Below the pieces are notes generated by a model that saw only the letters and a list, made by a program, of their open reading frames with translations, ran no database searches and had not been told where the DNA came from. Below are positions 23,020 through 35,369 of a stretch of 64,000 bases of DNA, one piece after another. The number at the start of each line of letters is the position of its first letter. The stretch's first letter is position 1. The translations under genes and the position numbers were made by a program. This DNA is from Peromyscus leucopus. Taxonomy: Eukaryota > Chordata > Mammalia > Rodentia > Cricetidae. Location: positions 114,004,829 through 114,068,828 of the forward strand of contig NC_051063.1 of assembly GCF_004664715.2 (NCBI RefSeq), written 5' to 3'.

Positions 23020-23260
23020 GTCACCCCAGACTGCAACAAAAACTTCTCTTTGTTTAGATGGCCTTTCCTTTCCCTCTACATCTGGCAGACTGCTTCTCAT
23101 CTTCCAAATCTATCTTCAAAGTAGCCTCCTCCAAGAATCTGTCTCCAGTGCCTCAGGCTTCACTGAATTCTGAATTTCTGAAGCACTTCCTTCACACCAC
23201 TGGTAATGGCGACTAACACCTAGTAATCGCATATCTATTTTATCCAGGAATTACAGTAGC
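23020..23260 (+). mobile_element. L2 LINE 3' fragment
   Basis: gcctttcctttccctctaca, ctggcagactgcttctcatc, cttcaaagtagcctcctcca follow the well-known L2 pattern (ctggctaactcctactcatccttca...gtcacctcctc). The 65-residue frame here is that repeat, not an exon. Confidence 0.6.
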
Positions 23261-23380
23261 AATGTTACAGAGCATGTCCAATTCTTGTCTATATAGGAGA
23301 CACATTGTCAATATGTTCATTTTCTCCTAAAGGCTGATGCAAAGGAGTTAAGTATCCCACAGAAGGTCCCATGGTAAGCA

Positions 23381-23965
23381 CAGTAGTTCCCTTGCTTATC
23401 TGTATTTTTCCTTTCCTTGATCTCAATTATACATGGTCAAACATGGCCCAAAAATATTTAATGGAAAATGCTATATAAAAAAAAATTGTAATTTTCAGTC
23501 AATACTATCAGCATGATGAAATCTTTCCCGCCTTGCCCCATCCCACCTACTGTGTGAATTAAACCTCTGTCTAACAAGTGGGCATGCTCCCTGCCTGTTA
23601 GTCCCTTAACCATCTCAGTTATAATTCAACTTTCTTGGTATCTCACTGTTTTTGATCATGGTTATTTCATTTAAAAGTCATCTCAATGTGTATCAGTAAT
23701 TAAATGGGTATTGCCAATGTGCCAAAGAGAAACTAATATGTTTCCTTCAGTAAAAAGGTAAGGATTCTCAATAAGGAGTGTAATGCTATATTGAGGCTGT
23801 TAAGATCTACAATGCACAGAAATTCCTATGCGTGAAACTGTGAAGAAGAAAAAATAAATGTGTGCTGGTTTTCCTGTCAAACCCCTGCAAAAGCTATGGC
23901 CATGGTGGGTGACAGGAAAGGCAATCACATTGAGAGGAATCCCCACATGTAAGAGGAATCACAAT
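23381..23965 (+). mobile_element. Tigger-type (TcMar/pogo) DNA transposon relic, 5' part
   Basis: It opens with cagtagttcccttgcttatc, a decayed Tigger terminal repeat (CAGTAGTCCCCCCTTATC type), and continues through tcaaacatggcccaaaaata, gcatgatgaaatctttcccg and gcctgttagtcccttaacca, matching the 5' non-coding part. The start of the transposase follows. No matching 3' end was found, so the copy is truncated. Confidence 0.8.
23700..23965 (+). pseudogene. Tigger transposase, N-terminal fossil
   Basis: The nucleotide text tgccaaagagaaactaatat, ggctgttaagatctacaatg, gaaactgtgaagaagaaaaa and gtgctggttttcctgtcaaa follows the first ~90 codons of a Tigger transposase, the region coding for the CENP-B/pogo-type helix-turn-helix DNA-binding domain. 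The start codon is lost, and a deletion after about 23880 shifts the frame. The catalytic DDE domain is absent. It cannot make a transposase. Confidence 0.7.
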
Positions 23966-25829
23966 GAATATCTGCTGTTAGCCCCAGTTTCCAGCAACTC
24001 TTGGGATGCTTGGAATGTCTTCCCCAAAGACAATGAATATCTACTAACTAAAGGCCTCAGAACTTATTCTCAAAACAGAGTGAAAGACTACCTTAACCAA
24101 TAAAATAGGAATCAAGCTAGATTCTGCAACCTCAAAGCTGGCGTATTAATCACTTACCTTTATCTTCCCTGAATATTCCTAGATTTAATGTGAGACTCCA
24201 GACACACAAATGATACGGATTTAAATATCTTTTAAGTTAGCCATTAGAGTTAGAACCATTTTGTTTTTTATATTCTTCTTCCTTCATGAATAAATACTTA
24301 CATTACCTTCAAAAAACCCATAGTCTTTTCCCTGGATCATGTAGTTTATTAATTATGAGTAAATGATCAAACAAATGGTGCTGTTCTTAAAAAATGACAA
24401 TATAACCTCAGAAGCACACATAGCTAAGATGAATAAACTCCAAATACCACCTTCTTCTACATTTTGTATTAACTATCTCACTATGTGCTAAGATAGCATT
24501 CATTGCTCAGAGAACTAAAGCTTGTGAAAAAGAATATACCACAATTTGACTTTAATCCTTTCAGAATCCTGACAAAGACCTATTGTAACTAAGCATTTTA
24601 GAATGCAGTTTCTCAATTTAAAACTTCAGCCTTAAGTGAGCCTCATTGTATGTTCTTTCCATTTAAGCCCATTCTGATCGCATTTTTTGTGGGTTATCAG
24701 CCCCAGGGTTCCCATCTGGGAGCTATAACATAAAGAATGTCTGCTGAGCCAGGTAAAATGAATTTCAACTAAGGGACTAATATCATTAACATGATATGAT
24801 GACTTGCAATTATCAGTCAAATAAGAGCAGTTACCAGAGGACGAGGGAGGTCTTAGTGCAGGGTGAACCACAAAATCAGCACACTCCCTGCTGAATGGGT
24901 TTATAACCCAAATAGGCAATTGCAAACAGGGAAGGGTAGAAGGGCTCTCCTGGGAGAGTGCGAAGAGGGAGTCCTTCAATTGCTCTTGTCTTTAATGACA
25001 GGGCTTATGTGAAAAACAAGCCCCAAATCACTCCCTCTCTGAGCCTCCCACTATATGTACTCAGGCCCTCTCCGAGCCTCCCACTATATGTATGTACTCA
25101 GGCCCTCCTCAAGCTTGTGGGGCTAATCCGTAGATACTGACAGCGCCACTGGAACCCTTAAAAAGCACTTGGATTTAGAACTTGCAGCCTCTAGTCCTGG
25201 GTCTGACAATAACTACCACTGTGACCTCGGTCTCCAGTCTCTCAGAACATGGTGTTTCTCTCCAGTGAAAACAAACTTCTTGAATCTAAGATCCTTCCAA
25301 TTCTAAAAGACGGTGCTTGTACACTAAGTTATGGGTACTCAATTAAATACAATTTCCCCACTTTTTGTTTCCAAACAGACGTCAACATCTATCTTATTGG
25401 TTGGCTCTCTTCCCTTCAAGGGAAGGGCTAAGGTATAGTGGCCTGCTTTAGCATTTAAGCCATGAATCAAAGACTATTGAATCTTCCTTCGCTCAGACTT
25501 CTAAAAGTGATCCACCTCAAATATCACATATTTCATGAATACTTCTGCTCTTTCTTTCAAACAGGGAAGTTTCCTTTTTCAGTTGGCTTTCAAAAAAACC
25601 TTCTACTTTTACTTCTTAATATTTATTAAGACTATTAATTTGTCACTGTGAGCTGTCATCTCAATGGTAGCTAATTAACTCCATGAGAAACCTGTATATA
25701 TTATGTTGCCTCACACAGACCCAGCACCTCACACAGAGTAGGGTCTCCATTAATATGATTTCTTGCATGCTCATGTGGAACTTAAAAATTAGTAAGTAAA
25801 TGAATAATGGCATTAAAAGTTTACCCCTA
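23966..25829. other. Unassigned, no gene seen
   Basis: No family was recognised. A 115-residue minus-strand frame (24632-24979) has no domain that I can identify, no signal peptide and no supporting context. Confidence 0.4.
25033..25102. repeat. Short tandem duplication (33 + 37 bp)
   Basis: The unit ccctctctgagcctcccact, atatg, tactcagg occurs twice in a row, at 25033-25065 and 25066-25102. The second copy has one extra tatg and one T-to-C change. Confidence 0.9.
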
Positions 25830-25983
25830 AGCCAGGTGTAGTGTTGTCGCCTTTGGTCCCAGCACTAGGAAGGCAGAGTCAGGCAGATATCTGTGAACTC
25901 AAGACCAGCCTGGTCTACATAGAGAGTTCTGGGACAGCCAGGACTCTGTAGAGAGGCCCTGTTTCAAAAACAACAACAAAAAG
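25830..25983 (+). mobile_element. B1 SINE, older type
   Basis: agccaggtgtagtgttgtcg, ccagcactaggaaggcagag, ggtctacatagagagttct and gggacagccag define a B1 of the type shared with mice and rats. More diverged than the 10779 copy. Confidence 0.9.
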
Positions 25984-28969
25984 AAGCTCACCCCTATCTG
26001 CCCAAGCAAAACAATTTTCTCTTTCACTAAATTCCTTTTCAATTTTATCCAAATTTTTAATTCTACTACCATCTACCCACCCATTCATAACATAAGCAAG
26101 TGTTTTCAAGTATAAGAATCATTGATGTATCTACACCCCTTTGTTCTTGAAGAAGCATACAAGTCTTCCAACTCAGTTGATCCTGAGATCCTCGATGCTG
26201 AGAAATGGCCTGATACCAGGGGGAAATGGTTTGGAAGTGCCAAAGGAAGGTTTGGCTTTAAGGAGAAGAACAAGCAATTTTTTTTTAATAACAGTATTCT
26301 CTGAAACAAAAAGAATAGAAAAATTAATCCTAACAATTTCTACCATATCATCCTTTATAGTAAACAATAATCATCACTGTGCCAGTCTACAGAAGAAAAA
26401 CAAAAACAAAAACCAAAAGCCCGTGCAAGGCTGCCTGGATAAAGGGGAAAAAGACAAAATGGACAGCTCTAGGAAAAGAGACAGGGGTTAGCAATTAATA
26501 TTCTAGAGCTGCACACTATAGTTTGTAATGCCTCTGGACATTTGCGTTCATACACACACACAAACACACACACACACACACACACACTCACACACTGCAC
26601 CTAGCACACACTCTTTTACAAGGAACCACGAAGGCAGAAGTATCATGGACAGACAATGAGCTTTGAGGAAAATTCTTTATCTCAGTCTGAGTCTCCATTC
26701 TATCTTTTCCATCACAGCCGACTTATGGATCTTTGAGGACTACTTTTACTAGCTTATAGGAAAATGTTCAGAAAAGCGTAGGGAGAGGCAAACAAATCTT
26801 TTTTTTTTTTTTTTTTTGAGCAACTCCATCAAATCTGAAAATTTTCCACAATCAAACACAATGTTCTACATTGCTGTATTTGTTCTCAAAAACTTTCAAA
26901 GCAGGGACTAGTGGATAACTCAGTAATAGAGGACATGTTTAGTATCTGCAAGGCCTTGGATTCAATTCTCAGAATCTAGAAAAAGATATAGCTTCAAAAC
27001 ATTCACATTCAAGACCTTTGGGAACAGGTAAGATGTCAAGAAATCATATGATCTTCTCATGGCACCAAAGAAAACCAATAACCCTTTATAATGCTCTTTT
27101 TTTTTTATTAAATAAGTTCAACAATAGATCAAGTGAAAAATTCTTCAGACCAGACTACCTCAACTGTCCCTCTATGGTTTCTAGACATGAAATGAACGAG
27201 CCACTTATTGGCTACAAAATGTGAGTAGGTAGGCTTCAGTGTGCTCTGTTCATGTTTGTCCTTAAGTATCAAAGAGTACCTTGACCCCTAAATAAAGAGG
27301 AGATAATTCTGCAGTCCATCTTCTGTTCTGAATCTCCTTCTTTGTAATTTAGTTACAGGACTGCTCAATTTGAGAACAGAAAAGATGCAGTGAACCAGCC
27401 TATGCTGTACCATTTACTCCCATGTCTCAATGGGACACCCCTGGAAGACAACTATGGAGATTTCCTCCTCTAGAACCTGCCCCCTCCTCCTACTCCCACT
27501 AGTAGCTCTCTGGTACAAATCCTTCTGGCCCCATCCTTGACTGTGGCAGCCTTCTGACTAGGGTTGCTTACTCCAGTATTAACCATTAAAATCTTTTAAT
27601 AGTATTACAAAATCCGTTCCCTTACAATAGATAACTACCACTAACCACAATATTCTTTGCAATCTGCAAACACGTATGCTTTTAGTTGACATCCTTCAAA
27701 TGGATATGCAACACCTCCTCCTGTCTCCCTACACCTCATTGCCTATTGTCTGAATCCTACTTCCTCACAGTTTGCCACTCACCAAGTCTAGAATGCCACT
27801 CGCCATGACCACTTCTCTTCTTGTGATGACCTTTTCCCTTCCCCAAGTCCCACCCTAATCTTAGAACTTCCTATGTCAGTCTCCAAGACCTTAACTACGG
27901 AAACATGACTAAGCCCAGTGCTTTGGAGTATCCACATAAGACTACTTCAAACATTCATAGAATAACAGTTTTTGGACTAGAAAACTTATTTTTTTCTTTC
28001 TTAATGAAAAACAAAGAAATATTCTAACAATACATAATCACATCCTAATAGACCCATGACTAAGATTTTTCCATCCTCTCTTGCCTGACTGTTCTGAATA
28101 GCAATCGCTTACCCAAGACAGAGAGATTTGATGGTAAGACAAATTGTTCTATAATATTTTCACAATGAGAACCTAGCCAAGTCAGATCTAGCCCTAGATA
28201 ACAATTCCCCACACATTTGTATTCTGACAGACCTATCACAGTGACCTATTTTCATACTAGAGACTGAGTTAAGGATGTGATTGTTTTTGCAGGGAACTGA
28301 AATGAAAATTTCAAGAATGGTATTAGGAGCAATGAATAAATCAAACATGAATTCTTTGTAAACAGACTCATAATATGAGCCTGATGAAAGATGTATCTAT
28401 TTTTAGAAGCTGGTTGCCCTTATTTGATGCTATAAGTTCAAACCACCAACCAGTTCAGCCTTTATAGTAGCTTTTACAGGCTTAATCTTTTCTTTACCAA
28501 TGGTTATTGACAAAAAAAAATTTACAACATAAATATTTACTGAATCCCATGGAAAGCAGCTTCTTCTCAAATACTTTTATTTCTCTTGTTGAACTTCTAT
28601 AAATGAATAAAATATTCTGTGTGCTGAGGTTCAGAGTCTGCCATCCTAAAATATGTCATGTTGACATAAGGATTATTTTGAGCTGAAGGCAATTGAGAAA
28701 AAGAAGACGAAAGACAAGTTCTCTGCCCTCATCCTCTTGACAAGGAAAAATTGGGATTATTTTTACTTGGAGAAGTCAGCTCTAGACTTTTAGCCCAGAG
28801 ATACGTCAGAAGAATTTATGTGGCAAACCTTACTTAATCAGCTCTTTTCTGCTATTAGTTTTCTCACAAATTTCCCATCCCACAGTGTACAGCTTCATCG
28901 TTGGTTCATTTCAATTTGAAGCAAGTTTGTTCTTCTTGACTGAGATGCTGTACGTTATGGTTCGGCTAT
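25984..28969. other. Mostly unassigned; CA repeat, poly-T and an ID-type SINE
   Basis: A CA microsatellite lies at 26551-26595 and a T19 run at 26799-26817. A plus-strand ID-type SINE lies at about 26903-26985 (actagtggataactcagtaa, ctgcaaggccttggattcaa). The remainder, including the pyrimidine-rich 27430-27900, showed no gene or named repeat. Confidence 0.45.
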
Positions 28970-29335
28970 GATGTGTCACACAGAATGCTTTTGTTCCCAA
29001 GGTGTGGTCACTAGTTTGTGGCACTATTTGGAGGAGGTCCTGAGAACATTAGGAGGGTGGACTCAACTGAAGGAAGTAGGTCATTGGGGGTATGTTTTTA
29101 GGCAACATACCATGTTCCAGAACCTTCTCTGTCTCTCCTTTTTGGCCACTAGGTGTGAATACCCATGCTTCTCTGTGTCCTCCTATCATGAAGCTGGGAC
29201 TCACCACAGTCCATGAACAATAGGATTGACTTAACATGGACCAAAATCTCTGAAACCAAGCCAAAACAAATGCTTCCTTCCTTTAAGTAATCCTGTCAGT
29301 TATTTTATTTTGTCACAGTGACAAAAGAAAGCCAG
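28970..29335 (+). mobile_element. MaLR-like LTR repeat, copy 1
   Basis: ggaagtaggtcattgggggt, tctctcctttttggccacta, ctatcatgaagctgggactc, and the end aaatgcttccttcctttaag and tttgtcacagtgacaaaaga match a repeat found again at 29640 and 47610. The layout resembles MLT/MST LTRs; the family name is not certain. Confidence 0.55.
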
Positions 29336-29639
29336 AGGACATAAGCCTAAGTTCCCATAACCCTTAAATTACTTGCCATTTATTTCTTCCATGTATATTG
29401 GAAACACGTATGTTCACAGATTTGCCTGTTTTTCTCCTGTTGATGTCTTTTGTCAAGACAATTCAAAGTACTTGAACCTAGGGCAATAGGCAGAATTTAT
29501 TTCCTTTCTATTCAGTTTCAAGGATTTACTATATAGGGAGTAAACACAGTACCTGTCCTCGAGGATCCCAGAGTCTAGTGGCGAGGAAAAACTGACTAAG
29601 GTCTGGAGCATAGTTAGAGGACATGGATATTGTGGCACA

Positions 29640-29812
29640 CTTTTGAAGAGTATATCTTGTGTCCGCTCTCTTGCCCTTTTTTCTTGCCACCTGCCTCCTC
29701 TACCATGCAGTACCCTGCTTTGATGTTTCTGCCTCAACTTAGCCAAAAAGCAGTCTACCCAGCTGATCTTGAAATGAAAGACTATGAGCCAGAATAAAAC
29801 TTTCTTCCAAAA
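29640..29812 (+). mobile_element. MaLR-like LTR repeat, copy 2 (partial)
   Basis: gagtatatcttgtgtccgct, ttcttgccacctgcctcctc, ttgatgtttctgcctcaact and ctatgagccagaataaaact fit the middle and end of the same family. The first half is absent. Confidence 0.5.
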
Positions 29813-30721
29813 AAAACCAAAAAATAACTTGGAAGGATTTTTAAGGAGTACTGTGAAATAATGTGACTAGTGGGGTCTTCACCAGAAAGAAGATATTGAA
29901 AATCCTGAACAAGCTAGGGAAGGAATATAGCTCTGAGTAAAGGAAATGGCAAATGGGAACATACTTAAGTTTAGAGATACAGCAAGGAACTTGGGAGAGA
30001 AGTACAGAGATAAAGAGAGATCAGGAAAACTGGGGCCTGCATGCCAGGTTCAGGCAAACAGCACAAAAAGGAGAATGTTTTTCCATTTCCCACTACCGCC
30101 TATGTAGTCGCAGAAAAAGACTCATTTTCTTAGTTTCTGTAGAAGAGTATTTCGAGCTACACAAAACACAGTATCCCCACATTAGCTAGAAAACAAGGTT
30201 CACAAGAATGAAAACCTTTGACTCATTTAACATTAAAGTACAAATCATACGGTGTCGCTCACCAGAAGTATTAAATATACTGCGTATACATATAATTACA
30301 TGTGCACATATTTAACAATATATTATACATTATATATATGTATTACAATATATTACTTTATATATTACATTACATATATAATTACATTATAATGGCATGT
30401 ACATATACTATAATATATCTTTACTTTTAGGAAAATAATATTTCTATATTTTTAAAAATAGTGTTTAGAAGATTATATGGTTATCTACCAACACAATATC
30501 AGTCTAGCTTTAAGAAGGGTAGTTATAATTAGCCTAGCAAAGTGACTATCAGATTATTTTCTTTAAACGAAAAGTTAATTTTCTGGTGTCCTTTAGTCTT
30601 TTCTAGATTTTAGAATATAGCTAGATTCTTATTTTATGTCATCTTGTAGGAGAATTTAATTAAAAACCTGCCTACATAGCAAAAAGTCAAAATATCTTTT
30701 CTATGCCTAACTTGGTTCTTT
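29813..30721. other. Unassigned; AT-rich patch at 30270-30420
   Basis: No gene. 30270-30420 is an irregular TA/TATT/ATTACAT low-complexity patch. Confidence 0.5.
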
Positions 30722-31480
30722 TTCATTTTTAAGAGTTTTTTTATTCATTTTACATACCAACCATAGATCCCCCTCTTATCCCTCCTCCTGCTCCCACCCC
30801 AAATTCCCTCCTCCAAAACAGTATGGCCTCCCATGGGGAGTTAGCAAAGCCTGGTACATTCACTTGAGGCAGGACCAAGCCCCTCCCCACTGCATCAAAG
30901 CTAAGCAAGGCATCCCACCATAGGTAATGGGCTTCAAAAAGCTCGCTCATGCACCAAGGATAGATACTGATCCCACTGCCAGGGGCCCTTCAAACAGACC
31001 AAGCTACACAACTGTCTCCCACATGCAGAGGGCTTAGTCTAATCCCATGCAGGCTCTACAGCTGTCAGTCTAAAGTTCATGGGTTCCTATGAGCTTAGTT
31101 CAGTTCTCTGTAGATTTCCTCATCAGGATCTTGACCCTCCTTGCCCATGTAATCCCTCTTCCCTCTCTTTGACTGGACTCCCAGAGCATGGCCTGGTGCT
31201 TGACTATGGATCTCTGCATCTGCTTCCATCAGTTACTGGATTAAGGTTCTATGATGACAGTTAGGGTAGTCACTAATCTGATTACAGGGGTAGGCCAGTT
31301 CAGGCACCCTCTCCACTATTGCTAGTAGCCTAAACTGGGGTCATCCTTGTGGATTCCTGGGAATTTTTCTAGTAGCAGGTTTCTCCCTAACCTCATAATG
31401 TCTCCCTTTATCAGGTTATTTTTCTAATCTCTAACTCTTTGCATTCACATGATATTCTTGCCCACTCGGTTATCCTGTTT
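30722..31480 (-). mobile_element. Cricetid-type LINE-1 3' UTR, antisense
   Basis: It opens with a T-rich stretch and tttacataccaaccatagat then ccccct, the reverse complement of a rodent L1 3' tip (…atctatggttggtatgtaaa). It continues with C-rich text and ggcctcccatggggagttag, cactgcatcaaagctaagca, agaccaagctacacaactgt. It is 5' truncated, with no ORF2 part attached. Confidence 0.7.
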
Positions 31481-31599
31481 GTTTGTTTGTTAAGGACTTT
31501 TTGTCATTTTTTTTACCAATTTGATTATTTAGTTTTTAATATGAATTTTCTATATATTTTAAATTTATATATAATATAAATTTTAATATATATTTTATT

Positions 31600-31734
31600 A
31601 ATTCTATAAGGCTTTCATACAATGTGTTTTGATCATATCCACCCTCCACCAATCCTTCCCAGACCCACTTTCTATTCCCTTCCCACCCTACTTTATGTTT
31701 TTTCCTTTTTAACTCATCAGGAGAAAGAAAACAA
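31600..31734 (-). mobile_element. Rodent LINE-1 3' tip, antisense
   Basis: ctttcatacaatgtgttttg, atcatatccaccctccacca and cccttcccaccctacttta are the reverse complement of the Lx-type 3' end, the same family as at 804. Confidence 0.6.
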
Positions 31735-32215
31735 CATACAATAATCTACACAAGCAGAAAACTAACTCCCCCATCCAAATGATAGAAATTAGCAAATTAC
31801 TTTTAATAATAGCCCTAAGTATAAATGGTCTTAACTTTTCACTTAAAAGTTACAAGCTAAATTATTGGATTAAAATATGAGATGCAAATATCTGCTGTCC
31901 CCAAGAAACAAACATCACTGAAAAAGAGACCCATAACTGATAACCAAAAGATAAAAGTCAACTTGTCAAGTAAATAAAAATTTAAAACAAATTGATACAG
32001 CTATTATACGAATAAAGTGTATTTAAAATTAGCCAAAATAGATAATGAAGGCCACTATATATTAGTCAATAAGATATAAGTTATATGCATATGTGCTCTG
32101 AATGTTGGAGTCCCTGATTTCATAAGAAGCATACTAATGAGCATGAAAGACCAATAGGTCCTGATACAATAATAGTGGGAGACTTCAATGACCTAACCTC
32201 ATGTTTAGTAGGTCA
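31735..32215 (+). pseudogene. LINE-1 ORF2 endonuclease fossil
   Basis: Plus-strand LINE-1 coding sequence. Two endonuclease motifs survive in one frame: QETN at 31902-31913 (the family has QETH, with the catalytic Glu) and VGDFND at 32175-32192 (GDFN carries the catalytic Asp and Asn). Frames between them are broken, and no RT follows in this orientation before 32812. Dead fragment. Confidence 0.75.
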
Positions 32216-32239
32216 TCTAAACTCAACATCTTGGTTTGA

Positions 32240-32811
32240 GTTTATTCTGTGAACTGCCCCACTTCGCCAATAGAATCCTTTCCCCTATCTCCTGGCTCCT
32301 GTCCATGCTGTACATTTCTACCACCATTATTCCCATTTCTACTTTCATATTACATGTATTCTATTATCTGCACCATCCTCCTCTTAATGAATTTTCTCCC
32401 ATCTCATGGGCCCCTTTATAATTTCCTGGTCTCTATTCATGCTTACTCTTACTCTAATATAAGCAACAATTAGAAGCCAGGAGGCACATATGAAATGAAA
32501 CAAATTTATCTTTCCAATTCTGTGATACTTTGCTTAATACAATACTTTCTAGTTCCTTCTATTTTTCTCCAAAATTCACTATTTCATTTTTCTTTGTGGA
32601 TGAATAAAATCCCATCTCATTTCACCATTTATTCATCAACTGGTGGATGCCTAGATTGATACCCTTTCCTTACTATTGTAAAAAGAGAAGCAATAACCAG
32701 GGATGTGTAGGAATATCTGCAGTAGGTTGTAGATTCCTTGGGCACATCTAGGAATGGTATTCCTGGGTAATAAGGGTTTTTAACATAACTACACACTAAT
32801 TTCCATAGTTG
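32240..32811 (-). mobile_element. LINE-1 3' region, antisense
   Basis: acaatactttctagttcctt, tgtggatgaataaaatccca, ttcatcaactggtggatgcc and aggaatggtattcctgggta follow the reverse complement of L1 3' UTR and ORF2 end. 43398-43980 is a close relative (ttcttcatggatgaataaaa). It meets a plus-strand L1 piece head-on at about 32812. Confidence 0.65.
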
Positions 32812-33995
32812 GACACCTAATCTTTGACAATAGTATAAAAACACTAGAAAAAAATCTCTTTAACAAATGTAGTTGAGAAAATTAGTTACCTATATGTAGA
32901 ACAATGAAACTAGACTATATTATTTGCCTTGTTTAAAATAAATCTTCAGTATGAACTAGATTGAACACCTTCATGGAAGGGAAGAAACACTGAATCTACT
33001 AAGATAACCGGGTAAACATTCCAAGACATAGGCAGAGACTGTGAAAAGCACAGAAAGTAATCTGGAGATCTGAGAGATAAGATGAAATTAAAAAGTTTCT
33101 GCATAGCAAAGGAAACAAGACAACCTATAAAACAGAAAAAAAAAATTGCCAACTACATTCAAAAGGAATTTGAAATTAATTCAAAAGGAATTAATCTCTA
33201 GAATCTATAAAAAAACCCAAAAAAATGAAACACCAAACTACCAAATAGTTCAAATTCTAAAAATGGACTATGAGCTAAATAGACAGTTCCCCAAAGAAGA
33301 AATACATATAGACAATAAATATTGCTAATAGTATTCAATACCCTGAGCCATCAGGTTATTATAACACAAATTGAAAGTATGTTGAGATTCCATTTCACTG
33401 TAGTCAGAATGGCTGACACTGAGGCAAACAACAAGAAATATGATGAGGATATGGAGAAAGAGCACCCTCACACAGTACTCATGGGAATGTAAACTGCTCT
33501 GGTCATTATAGACAGAGTATGGAAGTTCTTCAAACTATGTAAAGAGCAATTGCCATGTGATACTGCTGTATCTTTCCTGTGTACAGACTCAAAGGAAGCT
33601 AAGCTGGCATACACAGAGATACTTGGAAGTCTGTAAAGGTATTTATAGCAAAGACTGTACCAGCGAACAATAAAGGAAATATGGTCCATATACACAATGG
33701 GTTTTAGTGAGCTATAAAGAAGAACCAACTTATAATGTTTGCAAAAGAAAGTAGAATTAGAGTTCATCATTTTAAACAAAATAAGATAAACCCAGAAAGG
33801 CAAAAGAATGAATTTTTTCTATCATATCTGGAATCTACTTTAAATATACATATGACAGAAAAGTAGAACAGGGAATATGAGAGAGGTGGGGAAGAAGTCT
33901 AAAGAAAGAAAAGAGGAGGAACAGAGACAGCAATGCATATACGGGACATGAAAAGAGAAAGGACTATTTTGGGGGAGGCCAGCAAGAGAGGGGAG
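32812..33995 (+). mobile_element. LINE-1 ORF2 3' end and 3' UTR
   Basis: ctctttaacaaatgtagttg, aattaaaaagtttctgcata, tgagctaaatagacagttcc, gattccatttcactgtagtc, catatacacaatgggtttta and a G/A-rich 3' UTR (aggactattttgggggagg) give the L1 order in plus orientation. All frames are broken. Confidence 0.75.
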
Positions 33996-34002
33996 GAAAG
34001 TT

Positions 34003-34135
34003 GAGTGTGGCAGTACAATCCAGAAATCTCAGCACCAGGACAGTAAAGACAAGAGAGACTGAGAGTTCAAGGCCAACCTCGGCTATGTGGTGAGTTTGAG
34101 TCCTTTCTAGCCCACATAAGATCCTGCCAGAAAGA
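34003..34135 (+). mobile_element. B1-like SINE, diverged
   Basis: gttgagtgtggcagtacaat, agaaatctcagcaccaggac, gagttcaaggccaacctcgg and ctatgtggtgagtttgagtc keep the B1 order. The pol III B box is still readable (gttcaaggc). Confidence 0.65.
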
Positions 34136-35369
34136 ATTCTAAAAATGAATGAATAAGGACTCAGACGCATTTGAATGGGGGAGGGAAGGAGAGAAGTAGA
34201 GAAGGAAAGGGAAAAAGAAATTAAAACAAACAAAAAATATAAGGGGAGCAAAGGAAGGAAGCAGGCAGCAATTAAAAACAAAGTATAATGATATAAATTA
34301 TGAAAATGAAAGTGTCAAACTGAAACTCATTACTTTGTATGTGCACTAAGAAATTTTAAAGGTTTAAATGAATTATTTACAATTTTAACAATATAGGAGT
34401 AAACAGTGTTGTTAAAAGAATTTGAAAGTTTGCAAAAGCAAGAAGTATCTGCATCAAGCTGGTCATATTATAGAAATTGAGAAGATGAGGTCATTATGTT
34501 AGCAAAACTAAAGACAAAAAACAAAACCAGTAATGAACCCATAATACAAGGAAAACCATAAACCCTACTCAAATAGCTGAAAAGAATTTATAAAGGATTT
34601 GTAAGCAAGGTTCAGTGTTGGAGTTGAGGTATGGATGAGAGTTGAACAGTCTTAACCAACCTTTATCAATGCCAAGAGAACAATCTAAGATTGGGGATAT
34701 GTCTCAGTGGGAGAACACTTGACTAGCACTTACAAATCATTGGGGTCAATCCCCAGCACTGTAAAAAAATTATAGAGACTAGCTTAAGATAAATGACTTA
34801 GTTCTCCTTGCAATAGGATATTGTACAGGAATATAAATTGCTTTTATGAGAAAGTCGGTTATAAACTTTAAAAAGTTAAAAAGAGAACAGCTGTTTACAT
34901 GTGATTAAGGTACCCAAATGAAATAGGCAAGGCAAAATTCTGGATTAGAATGCCTGAACATGAAATTCAGTTACATCACTGAAAGAATGTGATGCCAGCA
35001 AATTACTAAATCTTTTTGTATCTTAGTTTCTACTCTTCAAGGTGAGTATGATTGTGTCACACAAGTCTTTGGTTTAGGGGGAACTATTTTAAATTAATTT
35101 ATGTAAAACACTTTGAATACTATTTGATGCACATAGAAAATACTCTATTTGTGTTTGAGGTTATTACACTGCTCAAAACTTCTGCATTAGGTCCTAGGAC
35201 CACACCTGCTGGAGGGATATGACAGTGGGCAGAAGCCAGCTATGGGGTATGAAGCAAGAGCAAAGAAGGAAGAGTTTCTGCATTCATGCTAGCAATGGAC
35301 TTCATGACGCTTAGCTCTACCTTCTCAAACATACAAAGAGCTAAGAGTAAAAACAAACTACAATTCATA
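34136..35369. other. Purine-rich and unassigned sequence with an ID-type SINE
   Basis: A G/A-rich patch lies at about 34170-34270. A plus-strand ID-type SINE lies at 34690-34772 (attggggatatgtctcagtg, ggggtcaatccccagcactg), one of the better preserved ID copies here. No gene was recognised. Confidence 0.5.

Noticed and set aside
22976..23173. Possible small secreted protein exon
   Set aside because: The sequence follows the L2 LINE 3' pattern, which explains both the frame and its Ser/Leu-rich composition.
24632..24979. 115-residue minus-strand frame, considered as an exon
   Set aside because: No domain, no clear splice sites in frame, and a chance frame of this size is expected in 64 kb.
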